From: Asterias rubens
Taxonomy: Eukaryota > Echinodermata > Asteroidea > Forcipulatida > Asteriidae
Assembly: GCF_902459465.1 (NCBI RefSeq)
Contig: NW_022985694.1
Span: 62,001-126,000 of the forward strand
Direction: 5' to 3'
Length of the DNA: 64,000 nt
Part shown: positions 43,501-53,409 of the stretch, piece after piece
How positions within the stretch are numbered: position 1 is the first letter of the stretch
Layout of the letters: every line of letters starts with the position of its first letter
Made by a program: the position numbers and the translations under genes
Notes under the pieces: generated by a model
Told to the model about the DNA's origin: nothing
Database searches by the model: none
What the model saw: only the letters and a program-made list of their open reading frames with translations

Positions 43501-46308
43501 TTGCGATTCCTCTGGTACAGAGACAACGACTTGACGAAAGACATCATCGACTACAGGATGACAGTTCATGTTTTTGGTAACAGCCCATCTCCTGCTGTCG
43601 CCATATACGGTCTCAGACGAGCTGCCCAAGAAGGAGAAAGCGACCACAGTGCAGACACACGAGAATTCGTAGAAAGACATTTCTATGTCGACGATGGACT
43701 TACGTCTCTTCCCACTCCCATTGAGGCAATCGATCTATTGCAGAGGACCCGAGCATCACTTGCAGAATCAAACCTACGATTGCACAAGATCGCTTCAAAC
43801 AACGCCGCAGTGATGGCAGCCTTTCCACCAGAGGACCATGCCAAAGGTATGAAAGATTTGGGCCTCGGTGGCGAAAGCGGAGTCGTACAACGCAGCCTAG
43901 GTTTATGCTGGGAAATCACTATGGACACATTCACATTCAGGGTGACGACCGACGACAAGCCATTTACTCGCCGTGGAGTACTGTCAATGGTAAATAGCCT
44001 TTACGACCCTCTCGGCCTGGTAGCCCCGGTAACCATACAAGGCAGAGCCCTACTTCGTGAACTCACAACCAATGCTTGCCACTGGGACACACCTCTCCCC
44101 AAAGACAGCCTGAAAGAATGGGAGATGTGGAGAGATTCGCTTCAGGATCTGAAGGAGCTTCATATCCCTCGCACATACGCCATGAAGTCTCTCACCAAGG
44201 TACGGCAAACCGAGTTGTGTGTGTTCTCAGATGCGTCCACCAGAGCCATTGGTGCAGTAGCTTATCTCCGAACCCTTGACGAAAACGGACAGACCGCAGT
44301 GGGATTCGTCCTCGGAAAAGCTAAGCTAGCCCCTCTGTCCGAACCTACCATACCTCGACTGGAACTATGTGCTGCAGTGCTAGCAGTAGAGATGGCAGAG
44401 CTCATCCTAGACGAAATAGACCTCAAAATTGATGCGGTGAAATTCTACTGTGACAGTAAAGTTGTACTAGGTTACATTAACAACGAATCCAAGCGATTTT
44501 ACGTATACGTACACAACAGAGTCGAGCGTATACGTCAGTCAACAAAGCCAGATCAGTGGCACTACGTGCCTACAGAGCACAATCCAGCAGACCACGCTTC
44601 ACGGGGAATTCCAGCTTCCCAGCTCGCAAGTACATCATGGTTCACTGGACCGCCATTTCTCTTCAAGCTGAACCAATCTCCTTCAGAGAAATCGAACCCC
44701 TTCGAGCTAGTTGATCCAGAGCTAGATGTAGAAATCCGTCCCCAGGTGACAAGTTTCGCTACCCAGACGAAAATGACAACACTTACACCCAAACGCTTTC
44801 AACGTTTCTCGACGTGGAACTCACTCCTGAGAGCAGTTACTTTCCTCATCCATGTCGTTCGTTCCCGCAAGATGGACCCAGCAAGTCAGTCAACTAAATG
44901 CAGTGGACAGCACAAGCCATATACTCCAGACGAGCTGGCTCAAGCAAAAGATGTTATCATCAAGTCAGTCCAGAGAGAGTTCTACTCAGGGGAGTTTACA
45001 AACCTTGACCAGAAGAAAGATGTTCCCAAGAACAGTTCTCTCACAAAGCTGAATCCTGTTTTGGAAGAGGGCTTCATCAGAGTGGGAGGTCGTCTCAAAC
45101 ATGCACAGCTAGACCGTGACGAGAAGAACCCAATTATTTTGCCAGGTAACCACCACGTTTGCACACTGCTAGTACGCCACTACCACGAGCAGGTGAAACA
45201 CCAAGGTCGCCATTTTACGGAAGGGACCATCAGAGCATCCGGCCTATGGATTGTCGGTGGTAAGAGACTCATAAACTCAGTCCTACATAAGTGCGTCATA
45301 TGCAAGAAGCTCCGTGGGAAGTTGGAAGAACAGAAGATGGCGGACCTGCCACCTGAGCGACTCAATACATCTCCACCATTCACATACGTTGGTTTAGACG
45401 TTTTTGGTCCATGGGCAGTCATCGCACGACGCACAAGAGGAGGTCACGCTGAAAGCAAACGCTGGGCAATGTTGTTCACTTGCATGAGCACGAGAGCCAT
45501 TCACATTGAAGTCCTAGAGTCCATGGACACGTCATGCTGCATCAACGCACTCAGACGGTTTTTTGCTCTCCGCGGACCAGCGAAACAGCTTAGATCCGAC
45601 TGCGGAACCAACTTCGTTGGAGCCTGCAATGAGCTGAAACTTGGAAAGGAACAACAACAGGAGACAAGAATGCAGCGCTACCTGAGTGAACAAGGCTGCA
45701 CATGGGAGTTCAACCCACCTCACTCGTCACACATGGGAGGTGTTTGGGAGCGCATGATTGGAGTAGCTCGGAGAGTCCTCGACTCCATTCTATTACAGAG
45801 CAAATCCTCTCACCTCTCGCATGAAGTACTGTGCACCTTCTTGGCCGAAGTTACAGCGATCGTCAATGCTCGACCTCTTATCCCAGTCTCCAACGATCCT
45901 GAATTGCCATTCATCTTGACACCTGCTACGCTGCTTACCCAGAAGGTTGGTGCTCCTGCTCCCTTGGGAGAATTCACCGACAAGGACCTGTTCAAGAGCC
46001 AGTGGAGGCAGGTTCAGAGTCTCGCCAGTAAGTTCTGGACCCGATGGAAACGCGAATACCTGCCTACCCTACAGAGCCGTACGAAGTGGACGGAAACCCA
46101 TCGTAACCTGCAAGAGGGAGATCTTGTGCTCTTGAAAGACAAGCAAGTCGTCCGCAATGAGTGGCCACTGGCTCGAGTTACTTCTGCTTTTGTGAGCGAT
46201 GACGGAAAGGTCCGCAAGATAGAAGTCAAGGTCTCGTCCAACGACACCGTCAAGAAGTTCACGAGGCCCATCTCAGAAGTCGTACTTCTACTACCAAAAG
46301 AGGACTGA
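40501..46308 (+). CDS. BEL/Pao Gag-Pol polyprotein, intact, 1935 codons
   Basis: Start at the first ATG after the LTR. Domains in order: an Ala/Glu/Arg-rich coiled coil (about residues 25-105); a gag-like helical domain (about 235-400, FRAWKSSFTNATNGLGL and LKKLDNFPRI-like blocks); zinc knuckles (CFNCCASSSHPSRDC near 503, CFECESDHH near 525); an aspartic protease with the BEL-type active site LDDQSN near 609; reverse transcriptase (RVVFDSSAQ, AIVADIQQMFY, catalytic FYVDDGL near 1061-1067); RNase H (CVFSDASTRAIGAV, FYCDSKVVLGYI, NPADHASRG); and integrase with an HHCC motif near 1553-1602, then Asp in GLDVFGPW, Asp in RSDCGTNF near 1700 and Glu in GVWERMIG near 1749. All catalytic residues are in place. 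The protein would copy and insert the element. Confidence 0.95.
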   Translation: MNETEHDERASQTSSKTTHSSSSVTSEATKARARAEAAHIRASFAEREARLKVESAERDAKIRIEKAKLDAELGAMSLHREAAAAMAEAEAFETAEEYRRAPSSKNSVSFKRQDVAERTSNYVLQQAEFHASYSSMPNLEPAYDMMHATSACPSQTLANHPTLPNTDPSKFPERSPKPPSPLPQHRHNNDTPKSSCDEPVQDTKPQIVSSEEQGQTPAVNDFAKYLARRELVNTGLTQYDDRPESFRAWKSSFTNATNGLGLTASEELDLLMKWLGKESSQHAKRLRAVHINDPTAALKKVWERLRQCYASSEVIESALFKKLDNFPRIYSRDYIKLRELGDLLMEVQSAKEDGYFPGLAYLDTARGVNPIVEKLPHNLQERWISRGSKYKNDHNMSFPPFSIFMEFICYEAKARNDPSFSFTINTTGPNRSDRPPFRNNRPPVTVNKTDVSMVTSTDITAEKEGDPNKYCPLHQKPHPLRKCRGFRAKSLDERKAFLREKGICFNCCASSSHPSRDCKFTIKCFECESDHHTTAMHPGPAPWLLKTSYPTPQHGGEEVIKPTIPPAVNSQCTEVCGKGLTSRSCSKICLVKVCPHNRPKDAVTMYAMLDDQSNRSLARSELFDIFNIQGSQSPYSLRTCAGVAEMRGRKTDGFQIQAANGRVSLNLPPLIECNEILNNRAEIPTPEAALHHPHLKSVAAQIPELDPNAKILLLLGRDILRVHKVRQQINGPHNAPFAQQLDLGWVLIGEVCLGDAHKPHINSFKTHLLDSGCPSLLTPCTSHFNIKEKMSYDGGQRYGLSIDGSPAKRTAFDKLGNEVFQRTPDDNKTALSIEDTKFLKIMDDEVYKDDTNSWVAPLPFKTPRRPLPNNREHAITRLHSLRWSLDKKPEMKDQFIAFMDKMFRNHHAEVAPQLKSTEERWYLPTFGVYHPQKPDQIRVVFDSSAQQDGISLNNVMLTGPDLNNSLLGVLIRFRKEPVAIVADIQQMFYCFGVREDHRDHLRFLWYRDNDLTKDIIDYRMTVHVFGNSPSPAVAIYGLRRAAQEGESDHSADTREFVERHFYVDDGLTSLPTPIEAIDLLQRTRASLAESNLRLHKIASNNAAVMAAFPPEDHAKGMKDLGLGGESGVVQRSLGLCWEITMDTFTFRVTTDDKPFTRRGVLSMVNSLYDPLGLVAPVTIQGRALLRELTTNACHWDTPLPKDSLKEWEMWRDSLQDLKELHIPRTYAMKSLTKVRQTELCVFSDASTRAIGAVAYLRTLDENGQTAVGFVLGKAKLAPLSEPTIPRLELCAAVLAVEMAELILDEIDLKIDAVKFYCDSKVVLGYINNESKRFYVYVHNRVERIRQSTKPDQWHYVPTEHNPADHASRGIPASQLASTSWFTGPPFLFKLNQSPSEKSNPFELVDPELDVEIRPQVTSFATQTKMTTLTPKRFQRFSTWNSLLRAVTFLIHVVRSRKMDPASQSTKCSGQHKPYTPDELAQAKDVIIKSVQREFYSGEFTNLDQKKDVPKNSSLTKLNPVLEEGFIRVGGRLKHAQLDRDEKNPIILPGNHHVCTLLVRHYHEQVKHQGRHFTEGTIRASGLWIVGGKRLINSVLHKCVICKKLRGKLEEQKMADLPPERLNTSPPFTYVGLDVFGPWAVIARRTRGGHAESKRWAMLFTCMSTRAIHIEVLESMDTSCCINALRRFFALRGPAKQLRSDCGTNFVGACNELKLGKEQQQETRMQRYLSEQGCTWEFNPPHSSHMGGVWERMIGVARRVLDSILLQSKSSHLSHEVLCTFLAEVTAIVNARPLIPVSNDPELPFILTPATLLTQKVGAPAPLGEFTDKDLFKSQWRQVQSLASKFWTRWKREYLPTLQSRTKWTETHRNLQEGDLVLLKDKQVVRNEWPLARVTSAFVSDDGKVRKIEVKVSSNDTVKKFTRPISEVVLLLPKED

Positions 46309-46346
46309 ACATTACGTTTATTTTGTATTATGCCATACTAAAGATG

Positions 46347-46358
46347 CCAGACGGGGAG
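46347..46358 (+). promoter_or_regulatory. Polypurine tract of the BEL element
   Basis: CAGACGGGGAG directly precedes the right LTR, as expected for the plus-strand primer. Confidence 0.75.
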
Positions 46359-46976
46359 TATTCTGGATCCATCTATCCGTTTTTTAAATTGCGCCCTCTA
46401 TTGGCAACAAGTTCTTTCATTCAACGAATCACGTTTTATCAATTTTCCGTCAAAAGTTTGTTCCGACATTTTCACACTTTGTGACTAGTTTAATCCATCC
46501 CAATCTACTGCCTTCTCAGATAACGCCTACGAGAAGCATTGCCTGTAAGTTTATAGCTTTCCTTGCCTTGTTTTTGGACTTCAAAGGGTGTTTTTGTGGG
46601 TATTTAGGCCTCGTTAATTCATGGGATTTGTGTATACATTTAGCTTACATGTCGTTTCTGGTTAAGGGGATATGCATGTGGGTTTTTACTGCACGGGTCA
46701 CGCCCAATTTTCCATTTGTGTGAGGTCTAGTTCTGTGTATTATTGCATTTTAGCTTCAGCATTCTTTTAGCCATTCGTTACAACATGTAGTCATTATAGT
46801 TTTTCTATTCTTGTATTACAGTTTTACTCCTTGTTCATCACTGACGTCATATACCCCCAGCTTGAATAAATCACTACAGGAGCTTGGAGGCTATTTCCTG
46901 ACTCTCATGTCGATTATTAATGGAGTTTGGCTGGCTGTCTAATTTTGGTTTCAAACACCTCAAGGAGGACAGTACA
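46359..46976 (+). repeat. 3' LTR of the BEL element
   Basis: 618 bp, same length as the left LTR. I count about four substitutions (for example ACATGTCG for ACATATCG and ATACCCCC for ATACCACC). AATAAA at 46865-46870 can serve as the polyadenylation signal. Confidence 0.9.
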
Positions 46977-49260
46977 GTTGCTCTTAAATATGGTTTTTGC
47001 CTCTATTTTCCCGATTGTTGAGTTTGGAGCCTTCCTTATGTGTGCATCCCCAGATATGTTATGTGACAATGAAGATGCTGCCTGTTTTATGAGATCTTGT
47101 GATGGCTCCCAAAAGGCACCTCCTGGAAGCTGGGAACGGAGTTGCCTCATTATGACAGACTCAATTGCACCTAACAACTCTTGTAGGATAGATTCTGTTG
47201 CTTTTTTGTCACTGTCTGAAGAGAATTTGATGAGGTCATTGAGCTGGGTATCCTCCTTGAGAGGGATTGATTGAAAGATTGAGCAAGTGCTGCTGAGCAT
47301 TAAACTCGGGTCAGCTTTCCATTTTGACAATGTTGATGCAGCTTCAGCGTAGAAGGGATTCATATCCAGAATATTTTAATCTTGTGCAACAAGCCTCATC
47401 CAGGGCCCTGTGATATACTTCCCCACTAGACCAAGGGCTCGCATTGGTACATCACACCTTCCATCTTTAATTGCATTAAATACAGCAACCTGAAGTAAAT
47501 TTGATGGAAGACGAATCTTTGAAAAAAATTCCTGTATAGCCTTGGAGTAAGAAAACGCCAACATAGCATCTAAGAAAAAAATGTTAAAACGATTGCCAAT
47601 AAGACGAAAGTAGACTTCCGTCTTGTCATGAAGTTCAGTTGAGTTGGTATACCCCTTGGAGCGGAGAAATTCCCTTAGTTGTTTTCCACACCCACATCCA
47701 AGATCATGGAAGAGTTTATCTATAGCTCGGAGAAGAGCATGTGTGCTGCTTTCCTGTCCCTTTTTGTATGGCATTTGCGTGGAAGGTTGAGGATGTTGCT
47801 GTTCTTTCTCATGTATGCGCAGGACATTTTCACTTGCGTGATAGAATGCATCAAGGGGATGCATGCTGCATCTAAATGAATTCAATTTTTGTTCCCCATC
47901 TAGTGCCTCTTCCATTTTCCGGTCTACACAGTCATTTGTTACACATCGGTCGGTCAATGGATTTTTCACCCGCGAAAGAATGTCATTTCCACAAACTTCT
48001 TTAATTGTATGTACGTAATCATTGGCCTTTCCCCCCACCTGTTTGCGAACTCCAACAAGGAATGTATTGTCTTCAGACGAGATCTCAACTTCAGTTAAGT
48101 GTCCCATTGATTTGGTAGTGCCATCATACTTTAGCGTGAGATTTGTGAGCCCATCGAGTTTTTCTTCAACATGCTTGTTGGACAGTGCCTTCATCTCATT
48201 TGAAAATCTATTCTGGGTAGATGTTGATGGAAGGGGTCCAATTGTCTTGTTTGTTGTTGTTTCAATCACAGTTCGTATTGCATCACTTGTGCTGTGTTCC
48301 GATACACCAAGGTCTTGGAGATAGTATGATACCTCCCTGATTGAGCTTGAATATGATTTCCCATCTTTTGTCTCGATGATGTTGCCTTGTTCATTTTCCT
48401 CTTGTACTTCATTTACTTTGTTTTCAAGGTACTTGATGTATTCATTGGCTTTCCCGAGTTCTTGTAATTGTCCATGGTTGCAATGATCGGTTTGTTTTCT
48501 ATTATGTACTGGATGAAGTTTATGCTTACGCAGGATATGATTTCTTGTAGCTGTGATCACGTTCACTTTATCTTTATGTTGTTTCAGTTTCCTGCTGAGT
48601 TTGGCTGTCTGAGACTCTTTTTGCAACTTTGAATATTTCTTTTTCCACAAGAGGGTAGAACGTTCCTTTCGTTTGAGACTTTGCAACACATGCTTCGGGC
48701 ATTTAACCTTCCCAACTAGCGAGTAGACGCTCTTCAATTTTGCCTTAGTCTTCTTCAGCTGTGAGGTTTTGTCTCTTAACTCAGATCCGAGTTCTTCAAT
48801 GACATTACTACATGGACAATCTCCACCGATGCAATTTGCCTTTTGGGAATCATTACTGACCTGTAGTCTCTCCTGGTTGTGAGGTTGTTCTGGTAGGCTA
48901 TAAGCAGCGCTAAGAAAGGGAGTCCAGATTGGTCTTACCGTTTGGTTTTGATTGGTTTTTCAAAAGGACAACTCGTTTGCTCCTTAGACATGAAAGGGAC
49001 CGTTTAATTTTCTTAGAATCCAACCAAGACAGGTCTGCACTATAAACTAATTGCAATGATGAGATGAATGATTCAAAGTTGTTACCTTCTTTTTGAAGTT
49101 GATGGAAAAGTTCCAAAATCAAACCATTGCAGATGTCCTTTGACTCAATTGCAGGTAGCGCTTTCTTCCGTTTACAGTATTGATACTTAATGCATCACAA
49201 AAGGGTCCGATAACCTCACCAGATGATGGCATGATGTACTTATAAGCAAATGCAAAGCAA
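46977..49260 (-). pseudogene. Transposase-like protein, N-terminal and central part
   Basis: From right to left: an N-terminal segment with Cys (about 49200-49240, approximate frame), a basic region (LSCLRSKRVVLLKNQ), a one-base frameshift near 48910, a Cys cluster ANCIGGDCPCSN, and a long coiled coil (about 48500-48740). Then comes a core with LTLKYDGTTKSMGHLTEVEIS (candidate first catalytic Asp), FRCSMHPLDAF (a C-x2-H motif as in hAT-like RNase H folds), LIGNRFNIFFLDAM and LVGKYITGPWMR. A TAA replaces one codon near 47376 and the frame continues through MNPFYAEAASTLSK to the BEL edge at IFKSN. I recall this family from sea urchins, cnidarians and fish as uncharacterised proteins; treating it as a DDE-type transposase is inference. 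Confidence 0.7.
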
Positions 49261-50714
49261 ATTCTTGAGACAGTACATGCCCTGATTGTCTGCATGCACT
49301 ACATTTTTGTTAGTGATTATAGCAGGGGTAGCCTAAAGAAAGCACAAGCTAGGGTAGCAGATTACATGTTGGCAGTGGGGTAGGTTGGGGTATGGATACT
49401 GGGTTGACAATGTGCAGAGAATGGTTAAAAATTTGTTACAATAAGTGGATGATGAAAGAAAGATGGTGGTGACAGTGCGTGAAGGTGATGTAGCCAGGCA
49501 ATTGAATCACACCTTGAGAAAAAAAAGAGTGCTGAATGTATTTTGTGAGCTATAAATTAGTAATTACAAATGAAAAAGAAAGACAATTGATGTCCACCAA
49601 TTATTTATTTTTAAAGGGGCTGAAAGAAGGTATTTTGTGAGCTGATACAGTGTATTCATATAATAATAATTAGTAATTACAAACAGACACATGAGTGCGC
49701 AAAAGTCAAATGTCCATAAATCATCCCATTGTTTTACCCTACTGTACTGGTTTTTTCCCCCAATGTATATTTAAAAAAAATAGGAAAAATTGTTGTTGTT
49801 TGATTTTACACTGTTTTTTTGTTTTGTTTTGTTTTAATCTATATAATTTTTTTAATATTAAAATTATTAAACAAATATTTTTTGAGGGGGAAATATTCCA
49901 AAATTATACTAGTAAAACTGCCTATGTTTTTATTGAATGTTAGTATTTTGTTAGTCATCCATCCAATCCAACCATCATCATGGAGGTAGATCCAATCAAA
50001 ACAACACCTTGTTAAATACTTAAACTTGGGCTGTTTTATAAACAGCAAAATATACATTTTTTTATGGAGTCTGTTGGATTGTTTGTTTTTAAATAAATCT
50101 AAACAGAACTACTACAAATTTGTTTTACCAAAAAAAAAATTTGTTTACGAGTTGAAGTTTACCCGTGAGTACCAACACCTCATAATACAACAAGTGAGAT
50201 ACCAGCGCAAATTTTTCGTGTTGAGCTTTCTGCACACAAAGGACATTTCACCTTGCGTAAATATTCATTTCTCAAGGCCGTTATTATTGTGTTTGACAAA
50301 GCGCGAAAAAGCGCGACGACTTATAGTTTTAATTCAAAAAGGAATTACATGATTACATTTTCAATTAACTGTCATTTTCGGTTCATTATGGGGCCCTATG
50401 AGGGTAATTACTTACAGTTCACAATGAATTTCAGCGCAGAAAGCAGGATTTCTGTTGATTTTGAAGACAGTTTTTCACAAATACTTCAACAAAACGGACG
50501 ACAAAATTGCATATCAGTCGCAAGAGAAAAACTCCATCTTGAAAGTAGTTCCGTTTATTTTTATGAATGAAAGGATCAACAAGGGTTACATCTATATCCC
50601 TCTGCACCACAAATCTCCCGTTACCGTTGTGCACGTTCAGGTGGTCACAGTTTCCCATTACCAAAAAGTTGTTACGCGGTAAACAGCGCCCTCACGCGGT
50701 AGTGATTGACACTA
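49261..50714. other. Non-coding right end of the DNA transposon
   Basis: A/T-rich, no recognised ORF. Near the end, ACGCGGT occurs at about 50674 and 50693, just inside the terminal TAGTGTCAATCAC (inverted). Confidence 0.5.
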
Positions 50715-50721
50715 ATCTAAA
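50715..50721. repeat. 7-bp target duplication, right copy
   Basis: ATCTAAA directly after the transposon end CACTA; identical to 38553-38559. Confidence 0.85.
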
Positions 50722-51934
50722 GCCATCTGCCAATATCCGGACGTAAGGTCAAGGGTCGAGAACCACTTAGATCCTTCAAGTGCGTCCAAAGTCTCATCAA
50801 TCCTCGCGACAGGATATGCGTCTTTAATTGTTACCGCATTTAGCCCCCTATAATCAATGCACAGCCGTTTCGATCCACCCTTTTTCCTCACGAGTACTAC
50901 ATTAGGGGCCCATGGGCTATCAGAATCCTCAATCAGACCCCTCTCTTTCAAATCTCCCACCTGTCGATTAATTTCTTCAAGATTACACATAGGATGTCTC
51001 CTGGGCCTCTGTTTGACTGGCCTAGCGTTGCCCGTAGTAATGCCATGCTTCACCTGATTGGTATGGCCTACATCACCACCACCCTTGGAAAACACATCTT
51101 GAAATTCAATAAGGCATTCCTTCAATCTTATATGGTCTGAGGGCCCCAGATTCTCCTTACTTCTCTAATATAGTCCTATCAAATGACTTGGCAACCCCTC
51201 ACTGGATTGTCTTCCCTCGTCTTCGTATGGCTTCCACCTTAATAGGTGTAACTGTGGCGGTGGTTGTTCCTGCTCGAATCACACATTCCTCTTTGTTGGC
51301 ATTAAGTACCCGAACGGGCACTACCTCAGTCGGTACGTTAACCAGTGTTCTAGCCAATACCAAACCTCGCTCGCCTAACTCCTCCGCCCTCAATCGGCTC
51401 AACAAGGACAGGTCCGTCCAATTCTTCACATTGTCCTACGATGGTTCCCGCCACAACTGCCTGGTGACCCGCTGGTATTACTGTTGTTTCTGCTACTACT
51501 ACTCGCCCAACAAAATGGTTACCAGCACTTCCAGTGCATTTAATTCTCTCCCAATTCACGCATAATTCCAATCTGCCGAAATCAAGATTACCGCTGGTTT
51601 GCAACAACCAATTCATCCCCAGCATTGCAGGGGTTCCAATATCGGCAAAAACAGCTTTAACTGGGTGTTCTGTCTTCCCAATTTGTAATTCCAACCAGGC
51701 TGAACCATACACTTTCAATAGACTCCTGTCAACCTGTCTGACCTTTGACTCGCATTCCTGCAGATGAGGTCGTTGTTCATTCGGTATTTTATGATACACC
51801 GCCATACTCACAAATGTATCGGTTGCACCAGTATCAACAAGCAACGGAAATTTAATTGATCGAATTGAACCTTCAACAAACAACCCATACGACGGCTCCA
51901 ATTTTGGGCGCCGCCGAACCACGAACCGGAACAC
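50722..51934 (-). pseudogene. Split gypsy element, 5' half: protease and RT N-part
   Basis: Protease frame 51350-51934 contains FPLLVDTGATDTFVS (active site DTG) and AMLGMNWLLQTSG. Another frame (51199-51429) continues the spacer. RT frame 50712-51125 has EFQDVFSKGGGDVGHT, SPWAPNVVLVRKKGGSKRLC, IDYRGLNAVTIKD and STLDLTSGYWQMALD, and ends at the ATCTAAA target duplication. The next codons of RT are found at 38559, 12.2 kb to the left. Frameshifts separate the segments. Confidence 0.9.
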
Positions 51935-52043
51935 TGTTTACATCTGTTGAGGGCCCTGCTCTTCGCTTAGTCTTCCCCGGGGACCCACCGGTCGACTAAT
52001 CCTCGTCTCCTGACACCTGAGGGCGCTTTCTTCTTGGTAACTG

Positions 52044-52088
52044 GCATTCCTTTGCAAAATGCCCTTGAACCCCACAATTGTGACACTT
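52044..52088 (-). pseudogene. CCHC zinc knuckle of the split gypsy element
   Basis: The minus strand reads KCHNCGVQGHFAKEC, a perfect C-x2-C-x4-H-x4-C nucleic-acid-binding knuckle, in the expected place between gag and protease. Confidence 0.85.
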
Positions 52089-52200
52089 CATAGACGCCTT
52101 TTACCTCTTCATCGGCGGTAATCCATTGAATTGTCCGGGTACCTGTTGTGCCCGTTGCTGTGGTACCAGTGCACCTAATATCCTATTCAACTGCTGCGCC

Positions 52201-52460
52201 ATATTGCTCACACACTCCGACTGTTGGCCGGAATCTAGTCTCTACCTCATCGTTATCGTTTGCCCCTCGACGTACTTATAAGACGGTCTTTCCCCAACTC
52301 GTTGTGCTTCAACCTTATGGCTCAGCAGTTGAATAGGATATTGCTCACACACTCCGACTGTTGGCCGGAATCTAGTCTCTACCTCATCGTTATCGTTCGC
52401 CCCTCGAGCAAACTTATAAGACGGTCTTTCCCCAACTCGTTGGGCTTTAACCTTATCAAA
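52201..52460. repeat. 137-bp tandem duplication in gypsy gag
   Basis: ATATTGCTCACACACTCCGA begins at 52201 and again at 52338; the two 137-bp units are about 93% identical. 137 is not a multiple of three, so the duplication breaks the gag frame. Confidence 0.9.
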
Positions 52461-52463
52461 CCT

Positions 52464-53305
52464 TCATCCCTTGACAAAGTTCATGTAGTGTTTCTTTCGG
52501 CTTCTGCCGCTGTGACGTAATTCTACCAGAAAATTCTCTGCCTGATGACCAGGCCCAAATCTCCGCTTTAACAACATAACCATCTCATCATATGTCCTCT
52601 TGTGCCCCTCATGCGAGCCCAAGATGCGGAATGCATCTCCTTGTAGACTGGCAGCCAAAAATGCAGCAGACTGCTGTTTATCCCATTGGTTCACCATACG
52701 ACAACTCTCAAAATGCCCGTAATATTCGTTCCACGGGACTTTACCATTATACCTATCAGGCATAATACAAGGACGTCGCGGACCCTCTGATTTCTCAATA
52801 AACCTTGCCTCCCTTTTCAACGGCCAAGGCCCAGCCTTGTCTGCCACAGAGCCATCACCCTTTCAGCCATAGCCACAGGCGGGCGCGTAGCAAAACTCAT
52901 TAACTCATTACGGAACCTTTTTGGATCGGGCGTGCTCATCGCATCAACAAATGGGTTTTGATTCGGACTTGGAACGACGGGCGGACCAGACAACTTATCC
53001 CTCGCTAACGCCGACCAATCATAAATACCAGACTCACCACCCCCCTCAATGGGATGGGAAATCGAAGAAGGTTTATCACCAGATTCTGAATCTTCCAAAG
53101 AACAGTACCCAGACGCCTCCTTCCTAATCACAGCCAGCCCCTGGCATGGCAGTCTAAACTCAACATCCGGATCTATCCTGACGTGTTTATGAACAGTACT
53201 TGGGGCCTCACTAATTGGGCTTACCCCAGACAGCTTTACTTCTTCTAACGCAGCCTCCAGTTTCTTGATTTGTTCCAAATGCAGACCATTTTCCCACTGT
53301 AACAA
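52464..53305 (-). pseudogene. Gag of the split gypsy element
   Basis: Two overlapping frames. 53305-52817 has an N-terminal coiled segment and a Ser/Gly-rich linker. 52847-52464 has PDRYNGKVPWNEYYGHFESC, AAFLAASLQGDAFRILG and LLKRRFGPGHQAENF, the typical gypsy capsid pattern. The 5' UTR and LTR are missing; the next bases to the right are telomere-like repeats. Confidence 0.8.
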
Positions 53306-53345
53306 TTGAAACTATTCCGACACCCCTATCACTAATCATGTGTTT

Positions 53346-53409
53346 TCCTAATCCTAATGTTAATCCTAACCCTAATCCTAACCCTGAACCCAACCCTAGC
53401 CCTTACCCC
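53346..53409. repeat. Degenerate interstitial telomere-like repeat
   Basis: About ten units of CCTAAT/CCTAAC/CCCTAA type (for example TAATCCTAACCCTAATCC), related to the animal telomere repeat TTAGGG on the opposite strand. It lies directly beyond the truncated gypsy 5' end. Confidence 0.8.

Larger units (their letters stand above)
39808..46976 (+). mobile_element. Complete young BEL/Pao retrotransposon
   Basis: Two 618-bp LTRs (39808-40425, 46359-46976) with about four differences between them, a single uninterrupted gag-pol frame, a purine tract before the right LTR and a 5-bp GTTGC target duplication. All expected parts are present, so it may be recently active. It sits inside the transposase-like gene of a DNA transposon. 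Confidence 0.95.
38560..50714. mobile_element. DNA transposon of uncertain superfamily, carrying a BEL insertion
   Basis: Ends TAGTGGGAATCAC (38560) and, inverted from 50714, TAGTGTCAATCAC: 11 of 13 positions match. Flanked by the 7-bp ATCTAAA duplication. Without the BEL insert and its target duplication the element is about 4.98 kb. It encodes one long minus-strand gene (49260 to 46977, then 39807 to 39131). The terminal TAGTG fits the YARNG rule of hAT elements and the site resembles the hAT preference (TCTA), but hAT duplications are normally 8 bp and the protein does not look like a standard hAT transposase. Two ACGCGGT direct repeats lie just inside the right end. Confidence 0.8.

Noticed and set aside
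49695-50682. Several overlapping short ORFs near the right end of the DNA transposon
   Set aside because: A/T-rich, low-complexity translations without motifs; treated as non-coding.
38560-50714. CACTA/EnSpm transposon because of the CACTA end
   Set aside because: CACTA elements begin with CACTA and end with TAGTG and make 3-bp duplications; here the order is reversed and the duplication is 7 bp.
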